A stretch of DNA of 64,000 nt. Source: Citrobacter sp. 18056 (GTDB lineage: Bacteria > Pseudomonadota > Gammaproteobacteria > Enterobacterales > Enterobacteriaceae). A program made the translations under genes and the position numbers. The stretch lies in contig CACSJR010000002.1 in assembly GCA_902706235.1 (NCBI GenBank), forward strand, positions 186,001 to 250,000, in the 5' to 3' direction. Positions 36,347 through 46,704 of this stretch are shown here, in pieces; the stretch's first letter is position 1, and every line of letters starts with the position of its first letter. Under the pieces are notes generated by a model that saw only the letters and a program-made list of their open reading frames with translations, was not told the DNA's origin and did not search any database.

Positions 36347-37954
36347 ATGAGTATTTCCTTGAAAAAGTCAGGGATGCTGAAGCTTGGTCTTAGCCTTGTG
36401 GCCTTGACTGTGGCGGCAAGCGTGCAGGCCAAAACCCTGGTTTACTGTTCTGAAGGCTCGCCGGAAGGCTTTAACCCACAGCTGTTCACCTCTGGTACGA
36501 CTTACGACGCAAGCTCCGTGCCTATCTACAACCGTCTGGTTGAATTCAAAACCGGCACCACGGAAATTATCCCAGGTCTGGCAGAGAAGTGGGATGTCAG
36601 CGCCGACGGCAAAACCTACACCTTCCACCTGCGCCCAGGCGTGAAGTGGCAGGACAACAAAGAGTTCAAACCGACGCGTGACTTCAACGCCGATGACGTC
36701 GTGTTCTCCTTCGATCGTCAGAAAAACGACAAAAACCCGTACCACAAAGTATCTGGCGGCAGCTATGAATACTTTGAAGGCATGGGCCTGCCAGACCTGA
36801 TAAGCGAAGTGAAGAAAGTGGACGATAATACCGTTCAGTTCGTGTTGACGCGTCCAGAAGCACCGTTCCTTGCCGACCTGGCGATGGACTTTGCATCGAT
36901 TCTGTCGAAAGAGTACGCAGACAACATGCTGAAAGCCGGCACGCCGGAGAAAATCGACCTGAACCCAATCGGTACCGGTCCATTCCAGCTGCTGCAGTAC
37001 CAGAAAGACTCCCGTATTCTGTACAAAGCGTTCCCGGGCTACTGGGGTACCAAACCGCAGATCGACCGTCTGGTGTTCTCTATCACCCCAGATGCGTCCG
37101 TCCGTTACGCCAAACTGCAGAAAAACGAATGCCAGGTGATGCCGTACCCGAACCCGGCTGACATCGCTCGCATGAAGCAGGACAAAAACATCAACTTGCT
37201 GTCACAGGCGGGTCTGAACGTGGGCTACCTCTCCTTTAACACTGAGAAGAAACCGCTGGATGACGTGAAAGTTCGTCAGGCGTTGACTTATGCGGTGAAC
37301 AAAGAGGCGATTATCAAAGCCGTTTATCAGGGTGCGGGCGTTGCTGCCAAGAACCTGATCCCACCAACCATGTGGGGCTATAACGACGATGTGAAGGATT
37401 ACACCTACGATCCGGAAAAAGCCAAAGCGCTGCTGAAAGAGTCTGGCCATGCTGATGGTTTCAGCATTGACCTGTGGGCGATGCCGGTACAGCGTCCGTA
37501 CAACCCGAACGCTCGCCGTATGGCTGAGATGATTCAGGCTGACTGGGCGAAAGTAGGCGTGAAAGCCAACATCGTGACCTACGAGTGGGGCGAATACCTG
37601 AAACGCGCCAAAGCAGGTGAGCATCAGACAGTGATGATGGGCTGGACCGGTGACAATGGGGATCCGGACAACTTCTTCGCCACCCTGTTCAGCTGTGCTG
37701 CGGCGAAAGATGGTTCCAACTATTCTCGCTGGTGCTACAAGCCGTTTGAAGACCTGATTCAGCCTGCTCGTGCGGCTGAAGATCACAACAAGCGTATTGA
37801 ACTGTACAAACAGGCTCAGGTAGTGATGCATGACCAGGCTCCGGCGCTGATCATCGCTCACTCCACCGTGTACGAGCCAGTGCGTAAAGAAGTCAAAGGC
37901 TATGTGGTTGATCCATTAGGTAAGCACCACTTCGAAAACGTCTCCATCGAATAA
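36347..37954 (+). CDS. dppA: Dipeptide-binding periplasmic protein DppA
   Basis: DppA binds dipeptides (and haem) in the periplasm and delivers them to DppBCDF. The 535-aa product equals E. coli DppA in length. A signal peptide (cleavage after SVQA, residue 28) is followed by an SBP family 5 domain starting KTLVYCSEGSPEGFNPQ. It is the first gene of the operon, with GGAG 7 bp before the ATG. A REP pair separates it from dppB, which fits its expected much higher expression. Confidence 0.97.
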   Translation: MSISLKKSGMLKLGLSLVALTVAASVQAKTLVYCSEGSPEGFNPQLFTSGTTYDASSVPIYNRLVEFKTGTTEIIPGLAEKWDVSADGKTYTFHLRPGVKWQDNKEFKPTRDFNADDVVFSFDRQKNDKNPYHKVSGGSYEYFEGMGLPDLISEVKKVDDNTVQFVLTRPEAPFLADLAMDFASILSKEYADNMLKAGTPEKIDLNPIGTGPFQLLQYQKDSRILYKAFPGYWGTKPQIDRLVFSITPDASVRYAKLQKNECQVMPYPNPADIARMKQDKNINLLSQAGLNVGYLSFNTEKKPLDDVKVRQALTYAVNKEAIIKAVYQGAGVAAKNLIPPTMWGYNDDVKDYTYDPEKAKALLKESGHADGFSIDLWAMPVQRPYNPNARRMAEMIQADWAKVGVKANIVTYEWGEYLKRAKAGEHQTVMMGWTGDNGDPDNFFATLFSCAAAKDGSNYSRWCYKPFEDLIQPARAAEDHNKRIELYKQAQVVMHDQAPALIIAHSTVYEPVRKEVKGYVVDPLGKHHFENVSIE

Positions 37955-37988
37955 TTAAAAATGTAAGGGGTACGTGAGTGCCCCTCTA

Positions 37989-38054
37989 TGCCCGGCGACG
38001 CTGCGCCTGCACGGGCCTACGAATGTAGGTCGGGTAAGCGCAGCGCCACCCGGT
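37989..38054. repeat. Pair of inverted REP sequences (BIME) between dppA and dppB
   Basis: TGCCCGGCGACGCTGCGC...GGGCCTAC faces GTAGGTCGGGTAAGCGCAGC...CCACCCGG. The two arms are inverted REP-type units and can form a long mRNA hairpin that stabilises the dppA message. Confidence 0.8.
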
Positions 38055-38115
38055 AGTTGTGAGCAATACAGACGTGCTGTCGCCAGGCAGAACGTCATGA
38101 GAGAGAATCCGGGTT

Positions 38116-39135
38116 ATGTTGCAGTTTATCCTCCGACGTCTGGGATTAGTCATCCCGACCTTTATCGGTATCACCCTGCTGACCTTTGCCTTTGTCCATA
38201 TGATCCCGGGTGACCCGGTGATGATAATGGCCGGTGAGCGCGGTATTTCCCCTGAGCGTCACGCACAGCTTCTGGCTGCCATGGGCCTTGATAAGCCAAT
38301 GTGGCAACAGTATCTCCATTATATCTGGGGCGTTCTTCACGGCGATTTAGGGATCTCGCTGAAGAGCCGTCTGCCAGTATGGGACGAATTCGTTCCGCGC
38401 TTTAAAGCCACGCTGGAACTCGGCGTCTGCGCAATGATTTTCGCCGTTGCGGTGGGCATTCCTGTCGGCGTGCTGGCTGCGGTTAAGCGTGGTTCTATCT
38501 TCGATCACACCGCCGTTGGCCTCGCACTGACCGGCTACTCAATGCCGATTTTCTGGTGGGGCATGATGCTCATCATGCTGGTGTCGGTACAGCTGAATCT
38601 GGCACCGGTCTCCGGGCGTATTGGCGATTCGGTGTTCCTTGATGACACGCTGCCGTTAACCGGCTTCATGTTGATTGATACCGCCATCTGGGGCGAACCG
38701 GGCAACTTCATCGATGCTCTGGCGCATATGGTGCTGCCTGCGGTGGTGCTGGGCACCATTCCGCTGGCGGTTATCGTGCGTATGACCCGTTCGGCGATGC
38801 TGGAAGTGCTCGGCGAAGACTATATCCGTACCGCGCGTGCGAAGGGCCTGACCCGGATGCGCGTCATCATTGTGCATGCGCTGCGTAATGCCATGCTGCC
38901 AGTGGTGACGGTTATCGGTCTGCAGGTCGGCACGCTGCTGGCGGGTGCGATTCTGACCGAAACCATCTTCTCCTGGCCGGGCCTTGGGCGCTGGCTGATT
39001 GATGCCCTGCAACGCCGTGATTATCCGGTTGTGCAAGGCGGGGTCCTGCTGGTCGCGACGATGATTATCCTCGTGAACCTGCTGGTCGACCTGCTGTACG
39101 GCGTGGTGAACCCGCGTATTCGTCATAGGAAGTAA
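38116..39135 (+). CDS. dppB: Dipeptide ABC transporter permease DppB
   Basis: DppB is one of two inner-membrane permeases of the dipeptide importer. The 339-aa protein equals E. coli DppB. It has six membrane segments and the EAA loop region (VLGEDYIRTARAKGLTRMRVIIVHALRNAMLPV) that contacts the ATPases. It starts MLQFILRRLGLVIPTFIGITLL as usual for the family. It lies 161 bp after dppA, past the REP pair, and 9 bp before dppC. Confidence 0.97.
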   Translation: MLQFILRRLGLVIPTFIGITLLTFAFVHMIPGDPVMIMAGERGISPERHAQLLAAMGLDKPMWQQYLHYIWGVLHGDLGISLKSRLPVWDEFVPRFKATLELGVCAMIFAVAVGIPVGVLAAVKRGSIFDHTAVGLALTGYSMPIFWWGMMLIMLVSVQLNLAPVSGRIGDSVFLDDTLPLTGFMLIDTAIWGEPGNFIDALAHMVLPAVVLGTIPLAVIVRMTRSAMLEVLGEDYIRTARAKGLTRMRVIIVHALRNAMLPVVTVIGLQVGTLLAGAILTETIFSWPGLGRWLIDALQRRDYPVVQGGVLLVATMIILVNLLVDLLYGVVNPRIRHRK

Positions 39136-39144
39136 GGGGCCATC

Positions 39145-40044
39145 ATGTCACAAGTCACTGAAAATAAAGTTGCTGCACCGGTGCCAATGACCCCGTTGCA
39201 GGAGTTCTGGCACTATTTCAAACGTAATAAAGGCGCGGTTGTCGGTCTGGCGTATGTGGTGGTGGTGATGATCATCGCCATTTTCGCCAACGTTCTCGCG
39301 CCGTATAACCCGGCAGATCAGTTCCGTGATTCGCTGCTGGCGCCACCGTTCTGGCAGGAAGGCGGCACGCTGTCGCATTTGCTCGGCACCGATGATGTTG
39401 GTCGCGACGTGCTGTCACGCTTGATGTACGGCGCGCGTCTGTCGCTGCTGGTGGGTTGTCTGGTGGTGGTGCTGTCGCTGGTGCTGGGCGTCGTGCTCGG
39501 GCTGGTAGCGGGCTATTTCGGCGGTATCATCGATAACATCATCATGCGTATCGTCGACATCATGCTGGCCCTGCCAAGCCTGCTACTGGCGCTGGTGCTG
39601 GTGGCGATCTTCGGTCCGTCCATCGGTAACGCCGCGTTGGCGCTGACCTTTGTAGCCCTACCTCACTACGTGCGATTAACCCGCGCGGCGGTGATGGTGG
39701 AGGTCAATCGCGACTACGTAACCGCTTCTCGCGTGGCGGGTGCGGGCGCAATGCGCCAGATGTTCGTCAACATTTTCCCAAACTGCCTTGCGCCGCTGAT
39801 TGTTCAGGCGTCGCTCGGTTTCTCGAACGCCATTCTCGATATGGCCGCTCTTGGCTTCCTTGGCATGGGTGCGCAGCCGCCAACACCGGAGTGGGGCACC
39901 ATGCTCTCCGACGTGTTGCAGTTCGCGCAGAGCGCCTGGTGGGTCGTGACCTTCCCGGGTCTGGCGATCCTGCTTACGGTGCTGGCATTTAACCTGATGG
40001 GCGACGGTCTGCGTGACGCGCTGGATCCCAAACTGAAGCAGTAA
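39145..40044 (+). CDS. dppC: Dipeptide ABC transporter permease DppC
   Basis: DppC is the second permease of the importer. The 299-aa protein has the oligopeptide-permease N-terminal domain ([20 protein letters not shown]), six membrane segments and the EAA loop [27 protein letters not shown]. It sits 9 bp after dppB and 10 bp before dppD in the same operon and differs from E. coli DppC by one residue in length. Confidence 0.97.
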   Translation: MSQVTENKVAAPVPMTPLQEFWHYFKRNKGAVVGLAYVVVVMIIAIFANVLAPYNPADQFRDSLLAPPFWQEGGTLSHLLGTDDVGRDVLSRLMYGARLSLLVGCLVVVLSLVLGVVLGLVAGYFGGIIDNIIMRIVDIMLALPSLLLALVLVAIFGPSIGNAALALTFVALPHYVRLTRAAVMVEVNRDYVTASRVAGAGAMRQMFVNIFPNCLAPLIVQASLGFSNAILDMAALGFLGMGAQPPTPEWGTMLSDVLQFAQSAWWVVTFPGLAILLTVLAFNLMGDGLRDALDPKLKQ

Positions 40045-40054
40045 GAGGCACGAG

Positions 40055-41038
40055 ATGGCGTTATTAAATGTAGATAAATTATCGGTGCACTTCGGCGACG
40101 AAGGCACCCCGTTTCGCGCCGTGGACCGCATCAGCTATAGCGTAAAGCAGGGCGAAGTGGTCGGCATCGTTGGGGAATCCGGTTCCGGTAAATCCGTCAG
40201 CTCGCTGGCGATCATGGGACTGATTGATTACCCCGGCCGCGTGATGGCGGAAAAACTGGAGTTTAACGGTCGCGACCTGAAGCGCATTTCCGAAAAAGAA
40301 CGCCGCCAGTTGGTGGGCGCGGAAGTGGCAATGATTTTCCAGGATCCGATGACCAGCCTGAACCCATGCTACACCGTCGGTTTCCAGATTATGGAAGCGA
40401 TTAAGGTGCATCAGGGCGGCAACAAGAAAACGCGTCGTCAGCGGGCTATCGACCTGCTGAATCTGGTCGGTATTCCCGATGCGGCTTCGCGTCTGGATGT
40501 TTATCCGCACCAGCTCTCCGGTGGGATGAGCCAGCGCGTGATGATTGCGATGGCAATTGCCTGTCGGCCAAAGCTGCTGATTGCCGATGAACCGACGACC
40601 GCGCTGGATGTCACCATTCAGGCGCAAATCATCGAGCTGCTGCTGGAGCTGCAGCAGAAAGAGAACATGGCGCTGGTGCTGATTACGCACGACCTGGCGC
40701 TGGTGGCAGAAGCGGCACACAAAATCATCGTGATGTACGCAGGCCAGGTGGTGGAAACTGGGGCCGCGCAGGATATCTTCCGCGCGCCGCGTCACCCGTA
40801 CACTCAGGCACTGCTGCGTGCGCTGCCGGAGTTTGCGCAGGATAAAGCGCGTCTGGCCTCGTTGCCGGGCGTCGTTCCGGGCAAGTACGACCGCCCGAAC
40901 GGCTGCCTGCTCAACCCGCGCTGCCCATATGCTACCGACAGATGTCGTGCTGAAGAACCGGAACTGAATGCCGTCGACGGCGGTCGTCAGTCCAAATGCC
41001 ATTACCCCCTCGATGATGCCGGGAGGCCAACATTATGA
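40055..41038 (+). CDS. dppD: Dipeptide ABC transporter ATPase DppD
   Basis: DppD is one of two cytoplasmic ATPases driving the dipeptide importer. The 327-aa protein has Walker A GESGSGKS, signature LSGGMSQRV and Walker [13 protein letters not shown]. The C-terminal oligopeptide-ABC extension has a Cys cluster ([15 protein letters not shown]) of the kind that holds an Fe-S cluster in some family members. Its stop overlaps the dppF start by 4 bp (ATGA). Confidence 0.97.
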   Translation: MALLNVDKLSVHFGDEGTPFRAVDRISYSVKQGEVVGIVGESGSGKSVSSLAIMGLIDYPGRVMAEKLEFNGRDLKRISEKERRQLVGAEVAMIFQDPMTSLNPCYTVGFQIMEAIKVHQGGNKKTRRQRAIDLLNLVGIPDAASRLDVYPHQLSGGMSQRVMIAMAIACRPKLLIADEPTTALDVTIQAQIIELLLELQQKENMALVLITHDLALVAEAAHKIIVMYAGQVVETGAAQDIFRAPRHPYTQALLRALPEFAQDKARLASLPGVVPGKYDRPNGCLLNPRCPYATDRCRAEEPELNAVDGGRQSKCHYPLDDAGRPTL

Positions 41039-42048
41039 GTACGCCTGAGGCCACCTTGCAACAGCCATTGTTGCAGGCTATCGACCTGAAAAAACACTAC
41101 CCGGTAAAGAAGGGCTTTTTTGCCCCAGAACGTCTGGTGAAAGCCCTCGACGGCGTATCATTCACCCTCGAACGCGGCAAAACGCTGGCGGTTGTGGGTG
41201 AATCCGGCTGTGGGAAATCCACGCTCGGCCGCCTGCTGACGATGATTGAAATCCCGACCGGGGGTGAGCTTTATTACCAGGGGCAGGATCTGCTGCTACC
41301 GGATGCTACTGCGGAAAAGCTACGTCGCCAGAAAATCCAGATTGTGTTCCAGAACCCGTACGGATCGCTGAACCCGCGTAAGAAAGTCAGCCAGATCCTC
41401 GAAGAGCCGCTGCAAATTAACACCACGCTGAACAAAGCGGAGCGCAAGGCGAAAGTGCTGGAAATGATGGCCAAAGTTGGCCTGAAAACCGAGCATTACG
41501 ACCGCTATCCGCACATGTTCTCCGGCGGTCAGCGTCAGCGTATTGCCATTGCCCGCGGCCTGATGCTGGACCCGGACGTGGTGATTGCCGATGAGCCGGT
41601 TTCTGCACTCGACGTTTCCGTGCGTGCGCAGGTGCTGAACCTGATGATGGATTTGCAGCAGGACATGGGGCTGTCGTATGTGTTCATCTCTCACGACCTG
41701 TCAGTGGTGGAACACATCGCTGACGAAGTGATGGTGATGTACCTCGGTCGCTGTGTGGAGAAGGGCAGCAAGGAACAGATTTTCAGTAATCCGCGCCACC
41801 CGTACACCCAGGCGCTGCTGTCGGCGACACCGCGTCTGAACCCGGATGACCGTCGCGAGCGTATCAAGCTGACCGGCGAACTGCCGAGCCCGCTGAATCC
41901 ACCGCCGGGCTGTGCCTTTAATGCCCGCTGCCGTCGTCGCTTTGGTCCCTGCACGCAGTTGCAGCCCCAGCTTAAAGACTACGGTGGACAACTGGTGGCG
42001 TGCTTTGCCGTTGACCAGGATGAAAACGGTGAAAAACCACTGGCCTGA
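41035..42048 (+). CDS. dppF: Dipeptide ABC transporter ATPase DppF
   Basis: DppF is the partner ATPase of DppD. The 337-aa protein has Walker [10 protein letters not shown], signature [10 protein letters not shown] and Walker [13 protein letters not shown]. Its C-terminal Cys cluster is [14 protein letters not shown]. It is the last gene of dppABCDF and ends 23 bp before a strong terminator shared with bcsG. In E. coli, yhjV and the ldrD/rdlD toxin locus lie between dppF and bcsG; neither is present here. Confidence 0.97.
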   Translation: MSTPEATLQQPLLQAIDLKKHYPVKKGFFAPERLVKALDGVSFTLERGKTLAVVGESGCGKSTLGRLLTMIEIPTGGELYYQGQDLLLPDATAEKLRRQKIQIVFQNPYGSLNPRKKVSQILEEPLQINTTLNKAERKAKVLEMMAKVGLKTEHYDRYPHMFSGGQRQRIAIARGLMLDPDVVIADEPVSALDVSVRAQVLNLMMDLQQDMGLSYVFISHDLSVVEHIADEVMVMYLGRCVEKGSKEQIFSNPRHPYTQALLSATPRLNPDDRRERIKLTGELPSPLNPPPGCAFNARCRRRFGPCTQLQPQLKDYGGQLVACFAVDQDENGEKPLA

Positions 42049-42069
42049 CTATCTGGCCTGCAGGCATAA

Positions 42070-42097
42070 AAAAACCCGCTCGATGAGCGGGTTTTTT
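42070..42097. terminator. Bidirectional terminator between dppF and bcsG
   Basis: The 9-bp stem AACCCGCTC / GAGCGGGTT with loop GAT is flanked by A-rich and T-rich runs. It serves both convergent operons. Confidence 0.9.
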
Positions 42098-42108
42098 GTG
42101 GCTGGCGA

Positions 42109-43788
42109 TTATTCCGGATAAGGGACCCATTCGCCGCCGTTGAGTTTCACGTACGGTTTATTCTGGTACTGAATCACGACGGCGTTGGCGTTCTCCGACA
42201 CCGGGGCAGTTTGCGGCAGGTTACTGGTGTATTGATCCCAGTTCACGGAGTCTGCCGTAAACATCTTGCCATCGAGCGCGCGGGAAACCAGTTCCGATAC
42301 CGCCAGCAGGCTGCTTGGCTGATCGATTTCAATTGGCGCACCTTGATGTGGTGCTTTCATGCCGAAGAATTTCACCGCTGTCGGGACGTTGGTGATTTTC
42401 GGGCTTGGGATATCACGCAGACCAGAAACCTGCATTTTATCGCCTTTCAGCGCACCACCGTGCTCAGGCACGATAACGACCATCACTTTACGACCCGATT
42501 TTTCCAGTTCGGTAAAGAAGGTGTCCAGCTCATCAAACATAACCTGCGCGCGGGCTTTGTAGTCAGCCGGTTTGCTCTGACCAGGGAAGCGGTTACCGTC
42601 GTGCAGTGGCAGGATGTTGTAGAACGTCGCCGTTCGTGTACCCGGCTCTTTCAGCTCGTTTTCATTCCAACGATGAAGCTGGTCGAGTTCGCTGTAGACC
42701 GGCGAACCGTCAAAGGCCACCAGGTTCTGCTTCAGTCCTTTCTGGTCCATCAGCGGCGCCTGGATATCACCGTAGTTACGCATCTCTTTCAGGAAGTCGC
42801 CGAATACGCCGTTGTGACCCAGCATCAGCTGCGTTTTGAAGCCCAGCGCTGCCAGGTTGTCAAACAGGTAGCACTGCTTGGCCGCCGGAGAATAGAGATC
42901 GCTGTGCGATGGCTGACCGCAGCTGGCGCGCAGCAGACGAATCGCCGCCGGGCCGCTGTAGGAGGTGGCAGAGTTAAAGTGTTTGAACACAATATCAAAG
43001 TGCGACCACAGTGGATGCTGCATCAGGCCTGCGGCTTCAACGTCATCCCAGGATATGGAACAGATGTTGATAACCAGCAGTTCGAACGGCTGTGCATCTG
43101 CTGGCAGTGTCGCAGGGAACGTGGTCTGACGTTTCTGCTCCGCAGCATAGAAGCTGGAAAGCCAGGCGTTCAGGTTCGCTGACGTTGGTGGGGCAGTTTG
43201 TGCCGGAATATCACCGACAACAGGTTTCGCATCGGCCGTGGCGACGGTGGCCGCCGCCGTGCCACCCGTGGTGGTGACCGTCCCGGTCGTCTGACCACCA
43301 GGGAATAGCGAGAAGTTCGGGCCGACAACGGTAATGAGGTTCAGCCACATCATGATGACCACGGTGAAGACCGTGATGCGAAGCCACTGGCTCAGGAACA
43401 GCCAGGCAACCAGCAGGACGAAGAACAGGCCGACCATCTGCCAGTTAATAAAGCGCGTCACCAGGTCGATAACGTAGCTCATGCTGAAGCCAGCAACTTC
43501 CGAACCCTGGCTTAAAATACTTTCCGGGCCAGGCAGCCAGGTGTCGTGCCAGAACAGTGCAAAACCTATCGGGATGGCAATCCAGTGGCGGATTTTGTGC
43601 AGTTTGCTGTTCGGAATGGGCAGCAGCAGAAAGGCCATAAAGACCAGGTTTTGCATGGCGTGAAAATTAAGATATCCCGCCCACAGCAGGCCAAACTTCG
43701 CCAGAAAGTAGAAGTTCCATCCAGAAAGGCCGCGCCAGTATTGCCAGAATGGCGATGATGAGACGGCGGTTTGAGTAGGGTTAGTCAT
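42109..43788 (-). CDS. bcsG: Cellulose phosphoethanolamine transferase BcsG
   Basis: BcsG transfers phosphoethanolamine from phosphatidylethanolamine onto cellulose in the periplasm. The 559-aa protein equals E. coli BcsG. Several membrane helices lie in residues 25-160, then a flexible Thr/Ala-rich linker (about 165-205), then an alkaline-phosphatase-like domain. The nucleophile Ser278 ([13 protein letters not shown]) and zinc ligand Cys243 ([10 protein letters not shown]) are at the E. coli positions, and VIVPEHGG is present. Its start overlaps bcsF by 8 bp. With BcsE and BcsF it forms the pEtN-modification operon. Confidence 0.96.
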   Translation of the reverse strand: MTNPTQTAVSSSPFWQYWRGLSGWNFYFLAKFGLLWAGYLNFHAMQNLVFMAFLLLPIPNSKLHKIRHWIAIPIGFALFWHDTWLPGPESILSQGSEVAGFSMSYVIDLVTRFINWQMVGLFFVLLVAWLFLSQWLRITVFTVVIMMWLNLITVVGPNFSLFPGGQTTGTVTTTGGTAAATVATADAKPVVGDIPAQTAPPTSANLNAWLSSFYAAEQKRQTTFPATLPADAQPFELLVINICSISWDDVEAAGLMQHPLWSHFDIVFKHFNSATSYSGPAAIRLLRASCGQPSHSDLYSPAAKQCYLFDNLAALGFKTQLMLGHNGVFGDFLKEMRNYGDIQAPLMDQKGLKQNLVAFDGSPVYSELDQLHRWNENELKEPGTRTATFYNILPLHDGNRFPGQSKPADYKARAQVMFDELDTFFTELEKSGRKVMVVIVPEHGGALKGDKMQVSGLRDIPSPKITNVPTAVKFFGMKAPHQGAPIEIDQPSSLLAVSELVSRALDGKMFTADSVNWDQYTSNLPQTAPVSENANAVVIQYQNKPYVKLNGGEWVPYPE

Positions 43789-43978
43789 CGTTTTGCTTTG
43801 CCTTGACGAAATCTGACCGGCGCAGTGTACCTGCCGGTTTTACATAACGGGGTCTAAAAAACATCAACCGGAAGGTTGTTTCAATGCGGCGCAGGAAGTG
43901 ACGCGCCATGTATCCCAGAGGGAAAAAAATCAGTGCGCACAGCACAACCAGCTGAATAATATCGCTAATTGACATCAT
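43781..43978 (-). CDS. bcsF: Cellulose synthesis membrane peptide BcsF
   Basis: BcsF is a 65-aa single-span inner-membrane protein that links BcsE to BcsG in E. coli. One hydrophobic helix ([19 protein letters not shown], about residues 7-25) is followed by a basic cytoplasmic tail ([19 protein letters not shown]). Its ATG at 43978 overlaps the bcsE stop (ATGA), indicating translational coupling, and its end overlaps bcsG by 8 bp. Confidence 0.93.
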   Translation of the reverse strand: MMSISDIIQLVVLCALIFFPLGYMARHFLRRIETTFRLMFFRPRYVKPAGTLRRSDFVKAKQNDD

Positions 43979-45552
43979 TGAGGTTGTCCTCCTTGTGCGT
44001 CGGTAAGACGATGAGGTTTAGGGTAACGACGCCAGCTGTGCCCGTCGTGGACGGCATTCACCACCGGCGCTTTGTCGGTGGTCATCGGTAATGGTGCATT
44101 CCAGCGATCGGCGGTGACTGCCCGCATTTCCACGATTTCTGCCGTAATCTGCTTATCTTCAAACCAAATCATGCGGTTCGAGAAAATATCGGCCGTGGGT
44201 AACGGGAAGATGTGGTTCAGCGCGGTGTCCAAATCGTTTATGCGACAAAAGGTCAGGAACATCACCAGACGGTTATCGCCAATGGTCATGATATCGCCGA
44301 GGCGGTTCGGGCGGCACAGCGTTAACGCTTGTTCCACGCGCAGGCCCGGCACCGGCCGCAACGCCACCATCACACCTTTGTTATCGGCAGGCAGCAGCGG
44401 GTTATTCATAATAGTGTGTACCGCTTTGCAGAAGATATCCCACTTCTGATAGCCACGAAGTTTCAGCGGCTGGGTCATCGACAGCAGCGTGCTGATCTCG
44501 TCCGGCACGTGACGTTGGAACTGCTGCTTCTGTACGCTTTCGACCAGCGTCAGGCAGCGTGACAGCGGAGTATTCCATGGCACAACCAGATTCGCGCCGC
44601 AGCCCAGCAGTAGACGTTCGTCCGTTGCACGCAGGCTCGCGGTGATTTCGCGCACCACAATTTTCATCGCGCTGCCGCGTTGACGACGCAGCGAGTGGAT
44701 GTCGTGGGCGAGCTGTTCAATCTGGCTGGTTTGTTCGACGGTGAAAATCACAGTGGCAGCTTGAGCCGTACGCGCGGCGTTAAACACCGCATCGTTGGTA
44801 TCAAAGACTGACCAGTATTCTGACAGCGGCGGCGCGCCTTCGAGGGCACTTTTGGTGCTCAGTACATCTTTTTCATCGCTGCGCGGTTGAATCACGGTTT
44901 CTTCGCGTTGGGCTAATTGCCAGGTTTTACCAATATAGTGAACCTGAAGCTGTTGGCGTGCGCTGACGCCTTTTTCGTTGGCCCAGAATGCAATATCAAA
45001 AAGATGACTGTCGCCCAGGAAGCGAAGACTTGCTAAACCGGAAAGTGATCGATACTCGGCCAGTAATAGCGAAAGTTGTGCGTCCGTGTTGTTACCTGGA
45101 TTAAGAATAAGCAACGAGCAGCGGTAGTATTTAGCCCAACGCTGGGCGCTATTCAGCCATTTCTTTATGCGTTCTGGTGGAATATTCTGCCAGGCGTTAT
45201 CTGAACACAACAACATAAATATATGGTTTGCAGGATCAATAGAACAAAGCAGATCCTGGCGCAGCGAGTATAGACCATTTTCATTTTTTGGCATGTTGAA
45301 AAGGCGTATTTTTTCAGGACCGTGAGATCCATTTAATTTTACTATCTTCTGCGGTTTTTCTCCCATCGTAATCGCGGCGACTTTTGCATCAGAATTCTGC
45401 GCAGCAATCGTCTGATTCAACAGGCTCACGGCGTCTTCACGACGTTCAACATTGATCCACCAAACACCACCCAGAGGCATATGGCTAACTTCGTCCCATA
45501 AGGACTGGATTCCAAGTGAAAATACAGGGTCCACGGTGTCCCTCGTGTGCAA
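43975..45552 (-). CDS. bcsE: c-di-GMP-binding protein BcsE
   Basis: BcsE is a cytoplasmic c-di-GMP sensor that boosts cellulose synthesis through BcsF, BcsR and BcsQ. The 525-aa protein has the GIL-domain architecture. The ligand motif RxGD is intact as [14 protein letters not shown] near residue 417, preceded by the conserved [10 protein letters not shown] segment. It is the first gene of bcsEFG and is divergent from bcsRQABZC, with 200 bp between the starts. Confidence 0.95.
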   Translation of the reverse strand: MHTRDTVDPVFSLGIQSLWDEVSHMPLGGVWWINVERREDAVSLLNQTIAAQNSDAKVAAITMGEKPQKIVKLNGSHGPEKIRLFNMPKNENGLYSLRQDLLCSIDPANHIFMLLCSDNAWQNIPPERIKKWLNSAQRWAKYYRCSLLILNPGNNTDAQLSLLLAEYRSLSGLASLRFLGDSHLFDIAFWANEKGVSARQQLQVHYIGKTWQLAQREETVIQPRSDEKDVLSTKSALEGAPPLSEYWSVFDTNDAVFNAARTAQAATVIFTVEQTSQIEQLAHDIHSLRRQRGSAMKIVVREITASLRATDERLLLGCGANLVVPWNTPLSRCLTLVESVQKQQFQRHVPDEISTLLSMTQPLKLRGYQKWDIFCKAVHTIMNNPLLPADNKGVMVALRPVPGLRVEQALTLCRPNRLGDIMTIGDNRLVMFLTFCRINDLDTALNHIFPLPTADIFSNRMIWFEDKQITAEIVEMRAVTADRWNAPLPMTTDKAPVVNAVHDGHSWRRYPKPHRLTDAQGGQPQ

Positions 45553-45752
45553 GTTTGACTGTGTATTAGTTTACTAGCAAAACTCTCAGATTAAACCTAA
45601 CATTGAAATTAAAGAGTAACAGATTTAGCATGTGAACCCATTTTCTGTTCGGACATCGTGTATCTAACTGATGAACTCGTGTTTTAGTTTCTTGAACCAA
45701 AGAAATGTCCGATACGTTTATCCACGAAATGTCTGATAAAGGTTCAAAAGAA
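45553..45752. promoter_or_regulatory. Divergent bcsE / bcsR control region with 24-bp repeats at its right end
   Basis: This AT-rich region must hold both bcs promoters. Its last 54 bp belong to three degenerate 24-bp repeats (45699-45770) that each contain GAAATGTC. No -35/-10 pair was convincing. Confidence 0.5.
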
Positions 45753-45941
45753 ATGTCTGAAAATGAAAACCGGACAGCGTCAGAATCAACGCCTGGTTAC
45801 ACCTTCCAAAATGATTTTTTGGCTTTAAGTCGGGCATTCTCTTTACCCGAAATAGATTATACCGATATTTCCCAACGCGAGCATCTTGCCGCTGCATTAA
45901 AGCGCTGGCCTTTGCTGGCCGAGCTGGCGGAACAAAAATAA
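45753..45941 (+). CDS. bcsR: Cellulose biosynthesis protein BcsR
   Basis: BcsR is a small regulatory protein that forms a complex with BcsQ and is needed for cellulose secretion. Starting at the ATG at 45753 gives 62 aa, the E. coli length. The conserved C-terminal two thirds are FQNDFLALSRAFSLPEIDY and ISQREHLAAALKRWPLLAELA. Two further in-frame ATGs lie exactly 24 and 48 bp upstream in repeated sequence, so a longer protein (70 or 78 aa) is possible. It lies 10 bp before bcsQ. Confidence 0.9.
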   Translation: MSENENRTASESTPGYTFQNDFLALSRAFSLPEIDYTDISQREHLAAALKRWPLLAELAEQK

Positions 45942-45951
45942 GGAAGCCTGA

Positions 45952-46704
45952 ATGGCCATTTTGGGATTACAGGGTCTGCGAGGCGGCACTGGAACGACAT
46001 CTCTGACTGCCGCACTTGGCTGGGCGTTACAGTCTCTGGGCGAGACGGTTATCATTATGGATGCGTGTCCGGATAACATGCTGCGCTACTTTTTCAATGA
46101 CAACATTGCGCATCGCGATGGCTGGGTGCGTGCACTTTTAGACGGCAAAGACTGGCGTGATGCCGGGCTTCGGTACACCTCTCAGGTCGATTTTCTCCCG
46201 TTTGGTCAGCTTTCTGTAACAGAACGTGTAAATGTACAGGTCTTGACTCCGATCCTGAACCAGGCTGTGGACATTGTTCAGGCCCTCGATCAAAAGCGTC
46301 CGAACCATTGGGTGCTTATTGATTTACCCCATGATGTTCAGCCGTGGATGCAGCCGCTGATTGAAGCCTGCAACCATATGCTGACGGTGGTGAATCCGGA
46401 TGCGAATGCGCATATCCGATTGCATCAGCAGGTTCTGCCCAAACACGGTCATATCCTGATCAACGATTTACGCATTGGCAGCCATATTCAGGACGATATT
46501 TATCGAATTTGGTTACAGAGCCAGCCTCGTATGCTGCCGGTGGTTATCCACCGTGACGAATCCGTGGCTGAGTGTCTGGCAGCCAAGCAACCTCTTGGCG
46601 AATACCGAAGCGATTCGTTGGCAGCAGAAGAAGTGGTCACGCTCGCGAACTGGTGTCTGATGCATTACGCCGGGATCCGTCCGGGCATGGAGCAGTCCTC
46701 ATGA
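45952..46704 (+). CDS. bcsQ: Cellulose biosynthesis ATPase-like protein BcsQ
   Basis: BcsQ is a MinD/ParA-like (SIMIBI) protein that, with BcsR, E and F, sits on the cytoplasmic face of the cellulose synthase. The 250-aa protein equals the E. coli length. The deviant Walker A is RGGTGTTS, without the two usual lysines; E. coli BcsQ has the same feature. The reading frame is intact at codon 6, where E. coli K-12 carries a stop that abolishes cellulose. It overlaps bcsA by 4 bp (ATGA). Confidence 0.95.
   Translation: MAILGLQGLRGGTGTTSLTAALGWALQSLGETVIIMDACPDNMLRYFFNDNIAHRDGWVRALLDGKDWRDAGLRYTSQVDFLPFGQLSVTERVNVQVLTPILNQAVDIVQALDQKRPNHWVLIDLPHDVQPWMQPLIEACNHMLTVVNPDANAHIRLHQQVLPKHGHILINDLRIGSHIQDDIYRIWLQSQPRMLPVVIHRDESVAECLAAKQPLGEYRSDSLAAEEVVTLANWCLMHYAGIRPGMEQSS

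Noticed and set aside
40079-41002. 307-codon minus-strand frame inside dppD
   Set aside because: It is antisense to all ABC motifs of dppD, which explain the sequence fully.
42211-43182. 323-codon plus-strand frame opposite bcsG
   Set aside because: It lies wholly inside the conserved bcsG gene and has no recognisable domain or start signal.
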